Assembly: GCA_904420265.1 (NCBI GenBank)
Contig: CAJFUU010000227.1
Span: forward strand, 1-9,874
DNA: 9,874 nt
Source: an uncultured Clostridia bacterium
Lineage (GTDB): Bacteria; Bacillota; Clostridia; Christensenellales; Aristaeellaceae
Reading direction: 5' to 3'
Part shown: in pieces, positions 1-6,542 of the stretch
Numbering within the stretch: position 1 is the first letter of the stretch
Layout of the letters: each line of letters begins with the position of its first letter
Notes under the pieces: generated by a model
The model's database searches: none
What the model saw: only the letters and a program-made list of their open reading frames with translations
Told to the model about the DNA's origin: nothing
Made by a program: the position numbers and the translations under genes

Positions 1-1151
1 ACGCGGTAGGTTGTCTCCAGCGCGCCGAGTTTTTCCATCAAAGCCTGGCTGGGCTCCTGGTTGAGTTCCACCACGGTGCAGGCGTATGCGCCGCGCGATT
101 TGTTAATCATGTTGTCGATGTTGAGGCCCTCGCCGGCAATAAGCTGCGTGACGGAGCCGATGACGTTGGGCACGTTCTTGTGCAACATGGCGATGCGCGG
201 CTCTGTGCAGCGGCCCAGCGGGCAATCGGGATAATTGACGGAATTGACAATTGAACCCCAGCGCAGGTATTCGTCCGTCTGGCGGGCGACCATGCGCACA
301 CAGTTGTCCTCGCTTTCGGGCGTGGAAGCGCCCAGGTGGGGAATGCACAAAACGCCCTGCGCGCCGATGAGTTCATCCGTGGGAAAATCGGTGACATAGG
401 CGCGCAAAAGCCCGGAAGCGAGCGCGTCTTTGATCGCCTGGGAATCCACCAGACCGCCGCGGGCGAAATTGAGCACCGCCGCGCTGGGCTTCATCTTCGA
501 CAGCGCCTGCGCGCCGATCATGCCCCTTGTGGCCTCCAAAAGCGGCACATGCACGGTGAGATAATCGCTGTTTTTGAGCACTTCGTCCAAAGAAGTGCTG
601 TGCCGCACGGAGCGGGACAGCTTCCAGGCGTGCTCCACGGAAATGTAGGGGTCAAAGCCCAACACGTCCATCCCCAGGGCCACGCCCGCATTGGCCACCA
701 GCACGCCGATGGCGCCCAGGCCGATCACGCCCAGCGTTTTGCCCTGCAATTCCGGGCCGGTGAACTGGCCTTTGCCCTTCTCTACCAGCTTTTCAACCTC
801 CGCGCCCTTGCCGGAAAGCGTTTTGCACCACTCCACGCCGTCCACAACCTTGCGCGAGGCCAGCAACATACCGGTGATGGTCAGTTCCTTTACGGCATTG
901 GCGTTTGCGCCCGGAGCGTTGAACACCACAACGCCGCGCTCTGCCAGTTTATCCAGGGGAATGTTGTTCACGCCCGCTCCCGCGCGCGATACGCACATTA
1001 CGCTTTCGGGAATATCCATATCGTGCATATTCGCCGAACGCACCATGATGGCGTCCGGGTTTTCGGCATAAGCGTTAAAGGCATAGTCCTCCATATTCAG
1101 GACGGTTTCATATACCGGAGAAATCGCGTTGAGCGTTTTGACTGTGTACAT
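1..1151 (-). CDS. serA: D-3-phosphoglycerate dehydrogenase (3' end cut by the window)
   Basis: First enzyme of serine biosynthesis: oxidises 3-phosphoglycerate to 3-phosphohydroxypyruvate with NAD+ in the cytoplasm. The frame is open from the ATG at 1151 to the window edge, giving 383 complete codons. Visible parts: an N-terminal substrate-binding segment with SRAGAGVNNI (about 55-64); a Rossmann NAD-binding motif GLGAIG (144-149) followed by an acidic/hydrophobic strand; the active-site Arg in NFARGGLVD (R231); an acidic FPTDE stretch (256-260); and the catalytic His in PHLGAST (H272). A C-terminal ACT-like domain starts near residue 318 (RIAMLHKNVPNVIGSV). This matches the short ACT-containing SerA type of about 387 residues, so only a few codons and the stop are missing. 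The start overlaps the serC stop by one base (TAATG), indicating an operon with translational coupling. The ACT domain suggests allosteric control by serine, which is inference. Confidence 0.96.
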   Translation of the reverse strand, partial: MYTVKTLNAISPVYETVLNMEDYAFNAYAENPDAIMVRSANMHDMDIPESVMCVSRAGAGVNNIPLDKLAERGVVVFNAPGANANAVKELTITGMLLASRKVVDGVEWCKTLSGKGAEVEKLVEKGKGQFTGPELQGKTLGVIGLGAIGVLVANAGVALGMDVLGFDPYISVEHAWKLSRSVRHSTSLDEVLKNSDYLTVHVPLLEATRGMIGAQALSKMKPSAAVLNFARGGLVDSQAIKDALASGLLRAYVTDFPTDELIGAQGVLCIPHLGASTPESEDNCVRMVARQTDEYLRWGSIVNSVNYPDCPLGRCTEPRIAMLHKNVPNVIGSVTQLIAGEGLNIDNMINKSRGAYACTVVELNQEPSQALMEKLGALETTYR

Positions 1152-2233
1152 TATTTGTGCTCCATTTCAAATTTCTTCATAAATTCCACCAGCGCTTTCA
1201 CGCCCTCGGCGGGCATGGCGTTGTAAATGCTGGCGCGCATACCGCCGGCGGAGCGATGTCCCTTGAGGTTGACCAGGCCTGCGGCGGCGGCGGCCTTGAC
1301 AAATTCGGCGTCCAACGCTTCGTCTCCGGTGCGGAAAGTGACGTTCATAATCGAGCGGCTGCCTGGTTCCGCCACGCCCTTGAACAGGGCGCTTTCGTCG
1401 ATACAATCATACAGCCAGGCGGCCTTTTCGCGGTTTAACTGGGCGATGCCTTCCACGCCGCCCTGCTTTTTCAGCCACTTCAGGCACAGCCCGGCCATAT
1501 AGATGGCGTAGGTGGGCGGGGTATTGAGCATGCTGCCGGCGTCGTCCAGCTTCTTGTAATCCAACACTTTGGGGGTGATGGCCATGGCGCGGCCAATGAG
1601 GTCGCGGCGCACAATTGTCAGCGCAAAACCCGCCGGACCGATGTTTTTCTGCGCGCCGGCGAAAATAAGGCCGAATTTGCTTACATCGTAGGGCTCGGAA
1701 AGTATGTTCGAAGACATGTCCGCCACCAGCGGCACATTGCCCGTCTCCGGCAGCGCGGCGTATTTGGTGCCGTAAATGGTGTTGTTGGTGGTGATGTAAA
1801 AATAATCCGCCTCCGGGTCAAACGCGGCGGGGTCAAGCGCGGGAATGCACACGTAGCCTTCCTCGCGCGAAGAAGCCACGCAGCGGGGATTGCCGTACTT
1901 CTGCGCCTCGACATAGGCGCCGTGGGCAAACGAGCCGCTGTCTACATAATCGGCCCGGCCCGAACCAGTGAGCAGGTTCATGGGCACGCCGGCGAACTGG
2001 CCGGTGGCGCCGCCCTGGATGAAAAGCACGGCGTAGTTGTCCGGCACGTGCATAAGTTCGCGCACCAGCGCCTCGGTTTCGGAGAAAATCTCCTGATACA
2101 TTTTGGAACGATGGCTCATTTCCATCACCGACATGCCCGTCTGGCCGTAGCAAAGCATTTCCCTCGCGGCCGTGGCAAGCGCCTCTTCCGGCATTACGGC
2201 GGGTCCCGCCGCAAAATTGTATACGCGCTGCAT
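1151..2233 (-). CDS. serC: Phosphoserine aminotransferase
   Basis: PLP enzyme of 360 residues that converts 3-phosphohydroxypyruvate and glutamate to O-phosphoserine and 2-oxoglutarate, the second step of serine synthesis; it may also act in pyridoxal phosphate synthesis. The N-terminus MQRVYNFAAGPA is typical of SerC. Further family features are SHRSK (40-44), the cofactor-phosphate loop GGATGQF (74-80), NNTIYGT (150-156), the PLP-contacting Asp in VADMSSN (D172), the Schiff-base lysine K196 in GAQKNIGPAG, and GHRSAGGMRASIYNA near the C-terminus. Length matches the family (about 360). The frame is open upstream to 2362, but the ATG at 2233 is preferred: it gives the family N-terminus, has an AGGGGG Shine-Dalgarno seven bases upstream, and the promoter at 2271-2299 lies inside the longer frame. 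It is first in an operon with serA. Confidence 0.97.
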   Translation of the reverse strand: MQRVYNFAAGPAVMPEEALATAAREMLCYGQTGMSVMEMSHRSKMYQEIFSETEALVRELMHVPDNYAVLFIQGGATGQFAGVPMNLLTGSGRADYVDSGSFAHGAYVEAQKYGNPRCVASSREEGYVCIPALDPAAFDPEADYFYITTNNTIYGTKYAALPETGNVPLVADMSSNILSEPYDVSKFGLIFAGAQKNIGPAGFALTIVRRDLIGRAMAITPKVLDYKKLDDAGSMLNTPPTYAIYMAGLCLKWLKKQGGVEGIAQLNREKAAWLYDCIDESALFKGVAEPGSRSIMNVTFRTGDEALDAEFVKAAAAAGLVNLKGHRSAGGMRASIYNAMPAEGVKALVEFMKKFEMEHK

Positions 2234-2270
2234 AAAACGTCCCCCTGTTCTTTTCAATACCACTGACATG

Positions 2271-2299
2271 ATTATAGCGGCATATTCCGAACAAAGCAA
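2271..2299 (-). promoter_or_regulatory. Sigma-A-type promoter of serCA
   Basis: On the minus strand there is a -35 element TTGCTT (2299-2294), a 17-base spacer, and a perfect -10 element TATAAT (2276-2271). Transcription would start near 2264, leaving a leader of about 31 nt that carries only the Shine-Dalgarno. That is too short for a riboswitch or attenuator, so any serine control would have to act at the promoter or on the enzyme. Confidence 0.85.
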
Positions 2300-2415
2300 G
2301 CGCTTTTCGCGGAAATGTCGGATAAAATTCCTGTATAGCGGACAAGTGTACGTATATTGCATACATATTGGCCGATTTGTAGCGCCATGGCGGTCAAAAA
2401 CGTGAACGCCACACC
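2300..2415 (-). other. Non-coding spacer upstream of the serC promoter, with two symmetric motifs
   Basis: This stretch separates the HAD gene stop from the serC -35 element. It holds a perfect 10-bp palindrome CGCCATGGCG (2383-2392) and an AT-rich imperfect inverted repeat around 2350-2366 (ACGTAT, five bases, ATACAT; 5 of 6 pairs). Either could be a binding site for a regulator of serCA, but neither matches an operator I can name. I see no convincing intrinsic terminator behind the HAD gene. Confidence 0.3.
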
Positions 2416-3081
2416 TCAGGCGCCGCTGCGGTCAAACAGCGGCGGCCTGCGGTAATCGACGATGTAGGCGTCGGCCAGTTCCAGAATTTCCTCGCGATGG
2501 GCCTGCGCGGTGTAGTCCTCAATGGCGCACACGCGCATGCCGGCGGCTTTGGCCCCGCGCATCGCGTAAACGGCGTCTTCAAACACCCAGCATTCCGAGG
2601 CGGGCGCGCCCAGGCGCTCGGCGACGCGCAGGAAATACTCCGGCTGGCCCTTGTGCATCTCCATTTCGTAGCTGTCGGTGACAAAATCGAAATACTTCAA
2701 CATGTCAAAGCGCGCCAGCGCCTGCGTGCAAAGCGCGCGCGGGGCGGCGGTGGCCACGCATAAGCGCGCGCCGTTTGCCTTGAGCGCGGCAAGAAAATCC
2801 TGCACGCCCGATTTTTCCACCACATCGTAGAGATAATGTCTCTCCATGCGCCCTTCCATCTCGCGCACGACTTCCTCGTAGGAGATGCCCTCCATCTGTT
2901 CGGAGAGCAGGCGGGTAAACTCGCGGCTGGAGCAGGAAAACATCTCCCGCAGCGTCCATTCCCCGGGAATGGGCAGCCGGTGGGCGATGAGATATTCCAG
3001 GCCGCCCAGGCGCCAGTAATACATGGACTCCATCAGCGTGCCGTCGTTGTCGAAAATCGCGTACTTACAGCTTGATAGCAT
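2416..3081 (-). CDS. HAD-superfamily phosphatase (phosphoglycolate phosphatase / beta-phosphoglucomutase-like)
   Basis: Cytoplasmic phosphohydrolase of the haloacid dehalogenase superfamily, 221 residues. All four HAD motifs are present: motif I DNDGT (nucleophile D11, acid/base D13); motif II with T111 in VATAAP; motif III lysine K144 in HKGQPEYF; motif IV acidic pair E168-D169 in VFEDAVYAMRGAKAAGM. The helical segment between motifs I and II (about 20-85) fits a C1-type cap, as in the phosphoglycolate phosphatase and beta-phosphoglucomutase subfamily. Substrate cannot be read from sequence. The start is secure: GGAGG lies eight bases upstream (3094-3090) and D11 sits at the usual distance from the N-terminus. 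The gene begins 17 bases before the MATE stop, so the two are likely co-translated. Its position just upstream of serCA permits, but does not show, a role as phosphoserine phosphatase. Confidence 0.9.
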   Translation of the reverse strand: MLSSCKYAIFDNDGTLMESMYYWRLGGLEYLIAHRLPIPGEWTLREMFSCSSREFTRLLSEQMEGISYEEVVREMEGRMERHYLYDVVEKSGVQDFLAALKANGARLCVATAAPRALCTQALARFDMLKYFDFVTDSYEMEMHKGQPEYFLRVAERLGAPASECWVFEDAVYAMRGAKAAGMRVCAIEDYTAQAHREEILELADAYIVDYRRPPLFDRSGA

Positions 3082-4510
3082 GCCACTTTCCTCCGTTGTA
3101 GCGCCGGCGCGTGAGAACCATGCGCGTAATCATATCCAGCGTCGCCATGCACCATGCGCCCAGCAGCGCCATTTCCGCCATGCCCATCACTTCGCCGACC
3201 ACCCAAATGGCTATCTGGGAAAGAATCGGCCGCATGACGACCGCGGTGAAGATCATTACAAACGCCACATAGCGCGTATCGCCCGCGCCGCGCAGCGCGC
3301 CGGAGTAGACGACTGCGGAGGTCTGGAACGGCTGCATGATGCCGACAATAATCATGGCGTTCATGGCAAGCTGGCGCACATAGGCGTCGTTGGCCGTGTT
3401 CGAATAGATGTAAAGCCCCACCAGCGGCCCGCGGCAGGTAATCACAATCGTGGCCAGCAAAAGCGCCGCCACCAGGGCGTAGCGCTGGGCAATCTTGCCA
3501 TACATGTGGGCAATGTCCGGCCGCTTTTCCCCCAGCGACTGGCCAACCAGCGACGTGCCCGCCACGCCGATACCGTCTCCAAAGGAGAACGAAAGGTTCA
3601 AAAACTGCATGGCGATATTGTGCGCGGCATAGACGTACACGCCCAATTCGGCAACGATGCGCGCATAGAGGAAAAACCCGATGCGCATGCAAATTTGCTC
3701 CAGAAGCGCTCCCTGGGAAACCTTGACCACCGAGCCCAGGGCTTCGCGATTAAGTTTCCAGGAATCCCGCCGGGAAAACTCCAGAAAGTTCACATGATTC
3801 TTTCTGGGCAGCAACGAAACCACGCACAAAATCAAGCCCACGAACAGGCCGATGTCCGTGGCGATGGCCGCGCCGGCAATCTCCAGGCGCGGGAAAGGGC
3901 CTACGCCGTTGATCAGCAACCAGTTAAACAGCACATTGACCAGGTTTGAAGTCACGTTGACGTACATTGTTAGCCGCGTGTTGCCCACGCCGCGCTGCGC
4001 CGCGCATATGCACAGCGAAAGCGCGTTGATCGGCAGCGCGGCGGCAATAATGCGGAAATAGGAAAGCGTGTCCTCCATCGTTTCCTTCGCGCCCGCCAAG
4101 CGCATAAACGGCTCGGCCAGCCACAACGCCAACATTGTAATTACAATGGATAAAAGCAGCGTCACCACCAGGGAATTGCGCATGGCCAAATTGGCGTCGC
4201 CGCGCCGCTCCTCGCCCCGGCGGCGGGCAATGATGGCCGTTACGCCCGCATTGAGGCCATAAAAAATACACAAGAGGATCAGGCGCGGCTGCGTCACCAG
4301 GCTGACCGCCGTGATCGCCTCTGTGCCGAGGGTTGAAACCATCATTGTGTCCGCCATGCTGATCATGCTCATCAGCGCCATTTCCAGCACCGATGGCAGG
4401 GCAATGGCGCTCATGCGCCGGTATGCTTCCCGGTTTGAAGGCAGTTCGCCGCACCGCATGTTTTGCGGCACCATGTTTTCCACATTAAAAAAGCCGCGTA
4501 TACTGGTCAT
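3065..4510 (-). CDS. MATE-family multidrug/organic-compound exporter
   Basis: Integral inner-membrane transporter of 481 residues, within the usual 440-480 range of MATE proteins with about 12 membrane helices, driven by a Na+ or H+ gradient. Hydrophobic segments occur throughout, for example about 36-58, 72-94, 113-132, 150-172, 190-203 and 215-234 in the first half. The two-fold pseudo-symmetry of the family shows as paired motifs at equivalent places: RGVGNTR (173-179) in the first half and RGAGDTR in the second, each just before a membrane helix. A hydrophilic N-terminal tail of about 30 residues precedes the first helix and a basic tail (TRRRYNGGKW) ends the protein. Start ATG at 4510 has a GGGGAG Shine-Dalgarno about eight bases upstream. 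The 3' end overlaps the HAD gene by 17 bases. Substrate is unknown, and the neighbours do not define it. Confidence 0.92.
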   Translation of the reverse strand: MTSIRGFFNVENMVPQNMRCGELPSNREAYRRMSAIALPSVLEMALMSMISMADTMMVSTLGTEAITAVSLVTQPRLILLCIFYGLNAGVTAIIARRRGEERRGDANLAMRNSLVVTLLLSIVITMLALWLAEPFMRLAGAKETMEDTLSYFRIIAAALPINALSLCICAAQRGVGNTRLTMYVNVTSNLVNVLFNWLLINGVGPFPRLEIAGAAIATDIGLFVGLILCVVSLLPRKNHVNFLEFSRRDSWKLNREALGSVVKVSQGALLEQICMRIGFFLYARIVAELGVYVYAAHNIAMQFLNLSFSFGDGIGVAGTSLVGQSLGEKRPDIAHMYGKIAQRYALVAALLLATIVITCRGPLVGLYIYSNTANDAYVRQLAMNAMIIVGIMQPFQTSAVVYSGALRGAGDTRYVAFVMIFTAVVMRPILSQIAIWVVGEVMGMAEMALLGAWCMATLDMITRMVLTRRRYNGGKWHAIKL

Positions 4511-4615
4511 AATTTATCTCCCCACCCGTTTTCTTCTGTTTTTCGGGCTCTCGGTCGGTTTTCGGATATACCTTCGGTCGGTCCCTCATTCGCCCTCATC
4601 CTTCGTTCCGCGCCG
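4511..4615 (-). other. Spacer upstream of the MATE gene with an 8-bp direct repeat
   Basis: This 105-bp gap lies between the AlaX stop and the MATE start. TCGGTCGG occurs twice on the plus strand, at 4551-4558 and 4574-4581, a period of 23 bases (about two helical turns). I see no convincing -35/-10 pair and no terminator, so the MATE gene may be transcribed with the AlaX gene or from a weak or activator-dependent promoter. The repeats could be an operator, which is inference. Confidence 0.3.
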
Positions 4616-5827
4616 TCAGCGAGCATCCTCCTTTCCCAAAAGCGCTGCGCGCGCGGCCTGCCAGACCTTCAGCGGGCCCCCGCCCTGCGCAAAGTCCGGC
4701 TTTCCCCCGCCCTTACCGCCATGGGCCCGGGCGCAGGCCGTGAGCAGCGCGCCCATGTCCGCCTCTGCGTCCCGCGAGCGCGCAAATACAAACAGATAAT
4801 TCTCCCCCTGCGGCGCGGCCAGAAGCGCCACAGTGTTCCTGTTTTCCCCGCCGGTGAACGCCGAGGCCAAATCGCGCAAAAGCGGCATGTCCGCCTCGAC
4901 CGTCGCCGCCACCAGACGCGCGCCGTCCGCCGTGCGCGGCGCATTTTCCAGCATGACCGGAACGCCGGAAAGCAGCTTTTCGCGCCGGAGCGCGCCCATG
5001 CCGCGTTCCGCCTCGCGCAGATGCGCGCGCAAAGCCGCCACCACGCCGGGCAAATTCTCCACCGCCGTGGAAAGTTCTTCCGCCGCCGCGTGCGCAAGGT
5101 TGTATACATGCCGGTAGTTTTGGAAGGCCCGCTTGCCGCACACAAACGTAAGGCGCAATTTGCCTTTGCTGGGCCGGGCGTCTACAATTTTCAACAGGCC
5201 GATTTGCCCGGACGACGACGGATGCGTGCCGCCGCAGGCGACATATTCAAAATCGCCGATGGCTACAATGCGAATGTGCTCCTTTACCGTCGGCGGCTTG
5301 CGCAGCGGCATTTTTGCGAGCGTTTCCGCGTCCGGAAAGGTGCAGACGATGGGCACGTCCCGCTGTATTTTTTCGTTGACATCGTCCTCAAGGGCGCGCA
5401 GTTCTTCGTCGCTTATGCGCATGCGGCCTCCGGGCAGTTCCGCGTCGATGCTGGAAACCTCCGCGCCCAAGTGCAGGCCGATGACGTAGCCGCCCAGCTG
5501 CCGCCACACGGCGTTGGCCAGCATGTGTTCGCCGGCGTGTTGCTGCATGTGGTCAAAACGGCGAGGCCAGTCGATCTCTCCATGCACCGCGCTGCCGGCC
5601 GCCAAAGGCGCGTCCACACAGTGCACCACGTCGCCCTCTTTCACAAATACGTCCAATATATTCGCTCCGCCCAGCGTGCCGGTATCGTAGGGCTGGCCGC
5701 CGGAGGTAGGATAAAAAGCGGAACGGTCCAAGCGAACCAGGAACGAATCGCCGTCGGGAAGGCAATCCGTCACCCGCGCGTCAAATGAAGTCAGATAGGC
5801 GTTGTCGTAATACAGGCGCTGTGTCAT
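4616..5827 (-). CDS. AlaX-L-type alanyl-tRNA editing protein with DHHA1 domain
   Basis: Free-standing relative of the AlaRS editing domain that hydrolyses mischarged tRNA-Ala (typically Ser-tRNA-Ala) in trans. In the 403-residue form, the N-terminal AlaRS-like barrel contains FYPTSGGQPYDTG (about 38-50). The editing zinc site is complete: HAGEH (H97, H101) and CGGTH (C198, H202). A helical linker follows from about 235 to 285. A C-terminal DHHA1-like domain ends in GGKGGGKPDFAQGGG, the glycine-rich motif also found at the AlaRS C-terminus. It lacks the aminoacylation core of AlaRS, so it edits rather than charges. A GTG at 5836 would add three residues. The ATG at 5827 is preferred because the predicted transcript starts near 5844, leaving only eight bases before the GTG, and GGGAG lies ten bases before the ATG. 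Confidence 0.9.
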   Translation of the reverse strand: MTQRLYYDNAYLTSFDARVTDCLPDGDSFLVRLDRSAFYPTSGGQPYDTGTLGGANILDVFVKEGDVVHCVDAPLAAGSAVHGEIDWPRRFDHMQQHAGEHMLANAVWRQLGGYVIGLHLGAEVSSIDAELPGGRMRISDEELRALEDDVNEKIQRDVPIVCTFPDAETLAKMPLRKPPTVKEHIRIVAIGDFEYVACGGTHPSSSGQIGLLKIVDARPSKGKLRLTFVCGKRAFQNYRHVYNLAHAAAEELSTAVENLPGVVAALRAHLREAERGMGALRREKLLSGVPVMLENAPRTADGARLVAATVEADMPLLRDLASAFTGGENRNTVALLAAPQGENYLFVFARSRDAEADMGALLTACARAHGGKGGGKPDFAQGGGPLKVWQAARAALLGKEDAR

Positions 5828-5850
5828 GCGCTTCACACTCCCACTTCCCC

Positions 5851-5879
5851 ATCTTAACGCATGCGCGCGGAATTATCAA
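5851..5879 (-). promoter_or_regulatory. Predicted promoter of the AlaX-type gene
   Basis: Minus-strand -35 element TTGATA (5879-5874), 17-base spacer, -10 element TAAGAT (5856-5851). Each hexamer keeps four or five consensus positions and the spacing is ideal. Transcription would start near 5844 and supports the ATG at 5827 as the start codon. It diverges from the hsp20 promoter. Confidence 0.65.
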
Positions 5880-5951
5880 GTCCCGCAATGGAGAAACTAC
5901 AGCCGGTGGAAAAAATCAAATGTTAATTTTTTATGAACGGCACGATTTTAT

Positions 5952-5968
5952 ATTGACTTTCTTTGACT
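5952..5968. promoter_or_regulatory. CtsR-type heat-shock operator
   Basis: Read on the minus strand, this 17-bp site is AGTCAAA-GAA-AGTCAAT. The CtsR consensus is a direct heptad repeat RGTCAAA-NAN-RGTCAAA, so only the last base differs. It overlaps the -35 element of the hsp20 promoter, where a bound repressor would block RNA polymerase. A further single heptad AGTCAAT lies at 6004-6010. CtsR is the class III heat-shock repressor of Bacillota; it is known to control clp genes and, in some lineages, small heat-shock protein genes. Confidence 0.75.
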
Positions 5969-5981
5969 ATTAGTGTATAAT
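5953..5981 (+). promoter_or_regulatory. Sigma-A-type promoter of hsp20
   Basis: -35 element TTGACT (5953-5958), 17-base spacer, perfect -10 element TATAAT (5976-5981). Transcription should start near 5988, giving a leader of about 45 nt. The strength of the elements fits a gene that is strongly expressed once a repressor is released. Confidence 0.88.
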
Positions 5982-5986
5982 CAAAC

Positions 5987-5998
5987 TGTCGAACGACA
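5987..5998. repeat. Inverted repeat at the predicted hsp20 transcription start
   Basis: TGTCG-AA-CGACA forms a five-base-pair inverted repeat with a two-base centre, placed at the predicted +1. It is surrounded by a second inverted repeat, TTGACTAT (5963-5970) and ATAGTCAA (6002-6009), which partly reuses the CtsR half-sites. The role is unknown; it could be part of an operator. It is not the CIRCE element of HrcA, whose TTAGCACTC arms are absent. Confidence 0.4.
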
Positions 5999-6033
5999 AA
6001 GATAGTCAATAGCTTCGCAGGAGGATTTTCATT

Positions 6034-6468
6034 ATGAGCACTTTGATCCCGTATCGTTACCGCAACCAGTTGACCCGCCCGGAAACCACCTCGTTTATGG
6101 ACGACTTCTTCCGTCCCTTCTTCGGTTTGGACAACTTTACCAGCACGTTCAGCGTAGATGTAAAGGATGAGGGCGACAAATACGTTCTGGAAGCCGACCT
6201 GCCGGGCGTGAAGCGCGAAGATGTGAACGTGGACGTCAACGACGGCGTTCTTACCATCTCCGCCGAATGGAACACCGAAAAGAAAGACGAGCGCAGACAC
6301 GGCTATGTCATCAACGAGCGCCGCTCCGGGCGCGCCAGCCGTTCCTTCACGCTGGAAAACGTCAAGGAAAACGAAATTTCCGCCGAATACAAGGACGGCG
6401 TGCTGCGCCTGACCATGCCCAAGATCAACGAAACCGAAAAAGTTGCGCGCAGAATCGAAATTCAGTAA
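6034..6468 (+). CDS. Small heat-shock protein of the Hsp20/alpha-crystallin family
   Basis: ATP-independent holdase chaperone of 144 residues that binds unfolding proteins in the cytoplasm and keeps them refoldable by other chaperones. A short N-terminal arm has aromatic residues (FMDDFFRPFFGLDNF, 21-35). The alpha-crystallin domain covers about 39-132, including YVLEADLPGVKREDVNVDV (50-68), DGVLTISAE (70-78) and the hallmark DGVLRLTMPK (121-130). The C-terminal IEI is the I-x-I motif that docks into neighbouring subunits to build the oligomer. ATG at 6034 has a perfect AGGAGG (6019-6024) nine bases upstream. The gene is monocistronic: it has its own promoter with a CtsR-type operator, and a strong terminator follows directly. 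Confidence 0.97.
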   Translation: MSTLIPYRYRNQLTRPETTSFMDDFFRPFFGLDNFTSTFSVDVKDEGDKYVLEADLPGVKREDVNVDVNDGVLTISAEWNTEKKDERRHGYVINERRSGRASRSFTLENVKENEISAEYKDGVLRLTMPKINETEKVARRIEIQ

Positions 6469-6481
6469 CCCTTGCTCCCCT

Positions 6482-6512
6482 GCCGTCCGGCTCAGGCCGG
6501 GCGGCGTTTTTT
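6482..6512 (+). terminator. Intrinsic terminator of hsp20
   Basis: A 10-bp GC-rich stem (6482-6491 with 6496-6505, one G-T wobble), a TCAG loop, one G, and then six T residues (6507-6512). It lies 13 bases after the hsp20 stop codon and isolates the gene from the hisS-aspS operon. Confidence 0.93.
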
Positions 6513-6542
6513 GTTAATTATCCCCGCCCCGCTGCGTCGCGC

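Noticed and set aside
336..1226. A 296-codon plus-strand frame opposite serA.
   Set aside because: The minus strand here encodes a clear SerA with all catalytic motifs. The plus-strand product has no recognisable domain and is a complementary-strand shadow.
2234..2362. Extension of serC by 43 codons upstream.
   Set aside because: The extension would cover the serC promoter and Shine-Dalgarno, and SerC proteins begin at the equivalent of 2233.
2385..2418. Possible intrinsic terminator after the HAD gene.
   Set aside because: On the minus strand a GCGCC/GGCGT stem can form, but it is only five pairs and the five-T run starts five bases after it. This is too weak to call.
4463..5788. A 441-codon plus-strand frame opposite the AlaX-type gene.
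   Set aside because: The minus strand encodes the intact editing site HAGEH/CGGTH and DHHA1 motif. The plus-strand product is low-information and Arg/Ala/His-rich.
5987..6010. CIRCE element of HrcA near hsp20.
   Set aside because: The inverted repeats here do not contain the TTAGCACTC/GAGTGCTAA arms. The heptad pattern fits CtsR instead.
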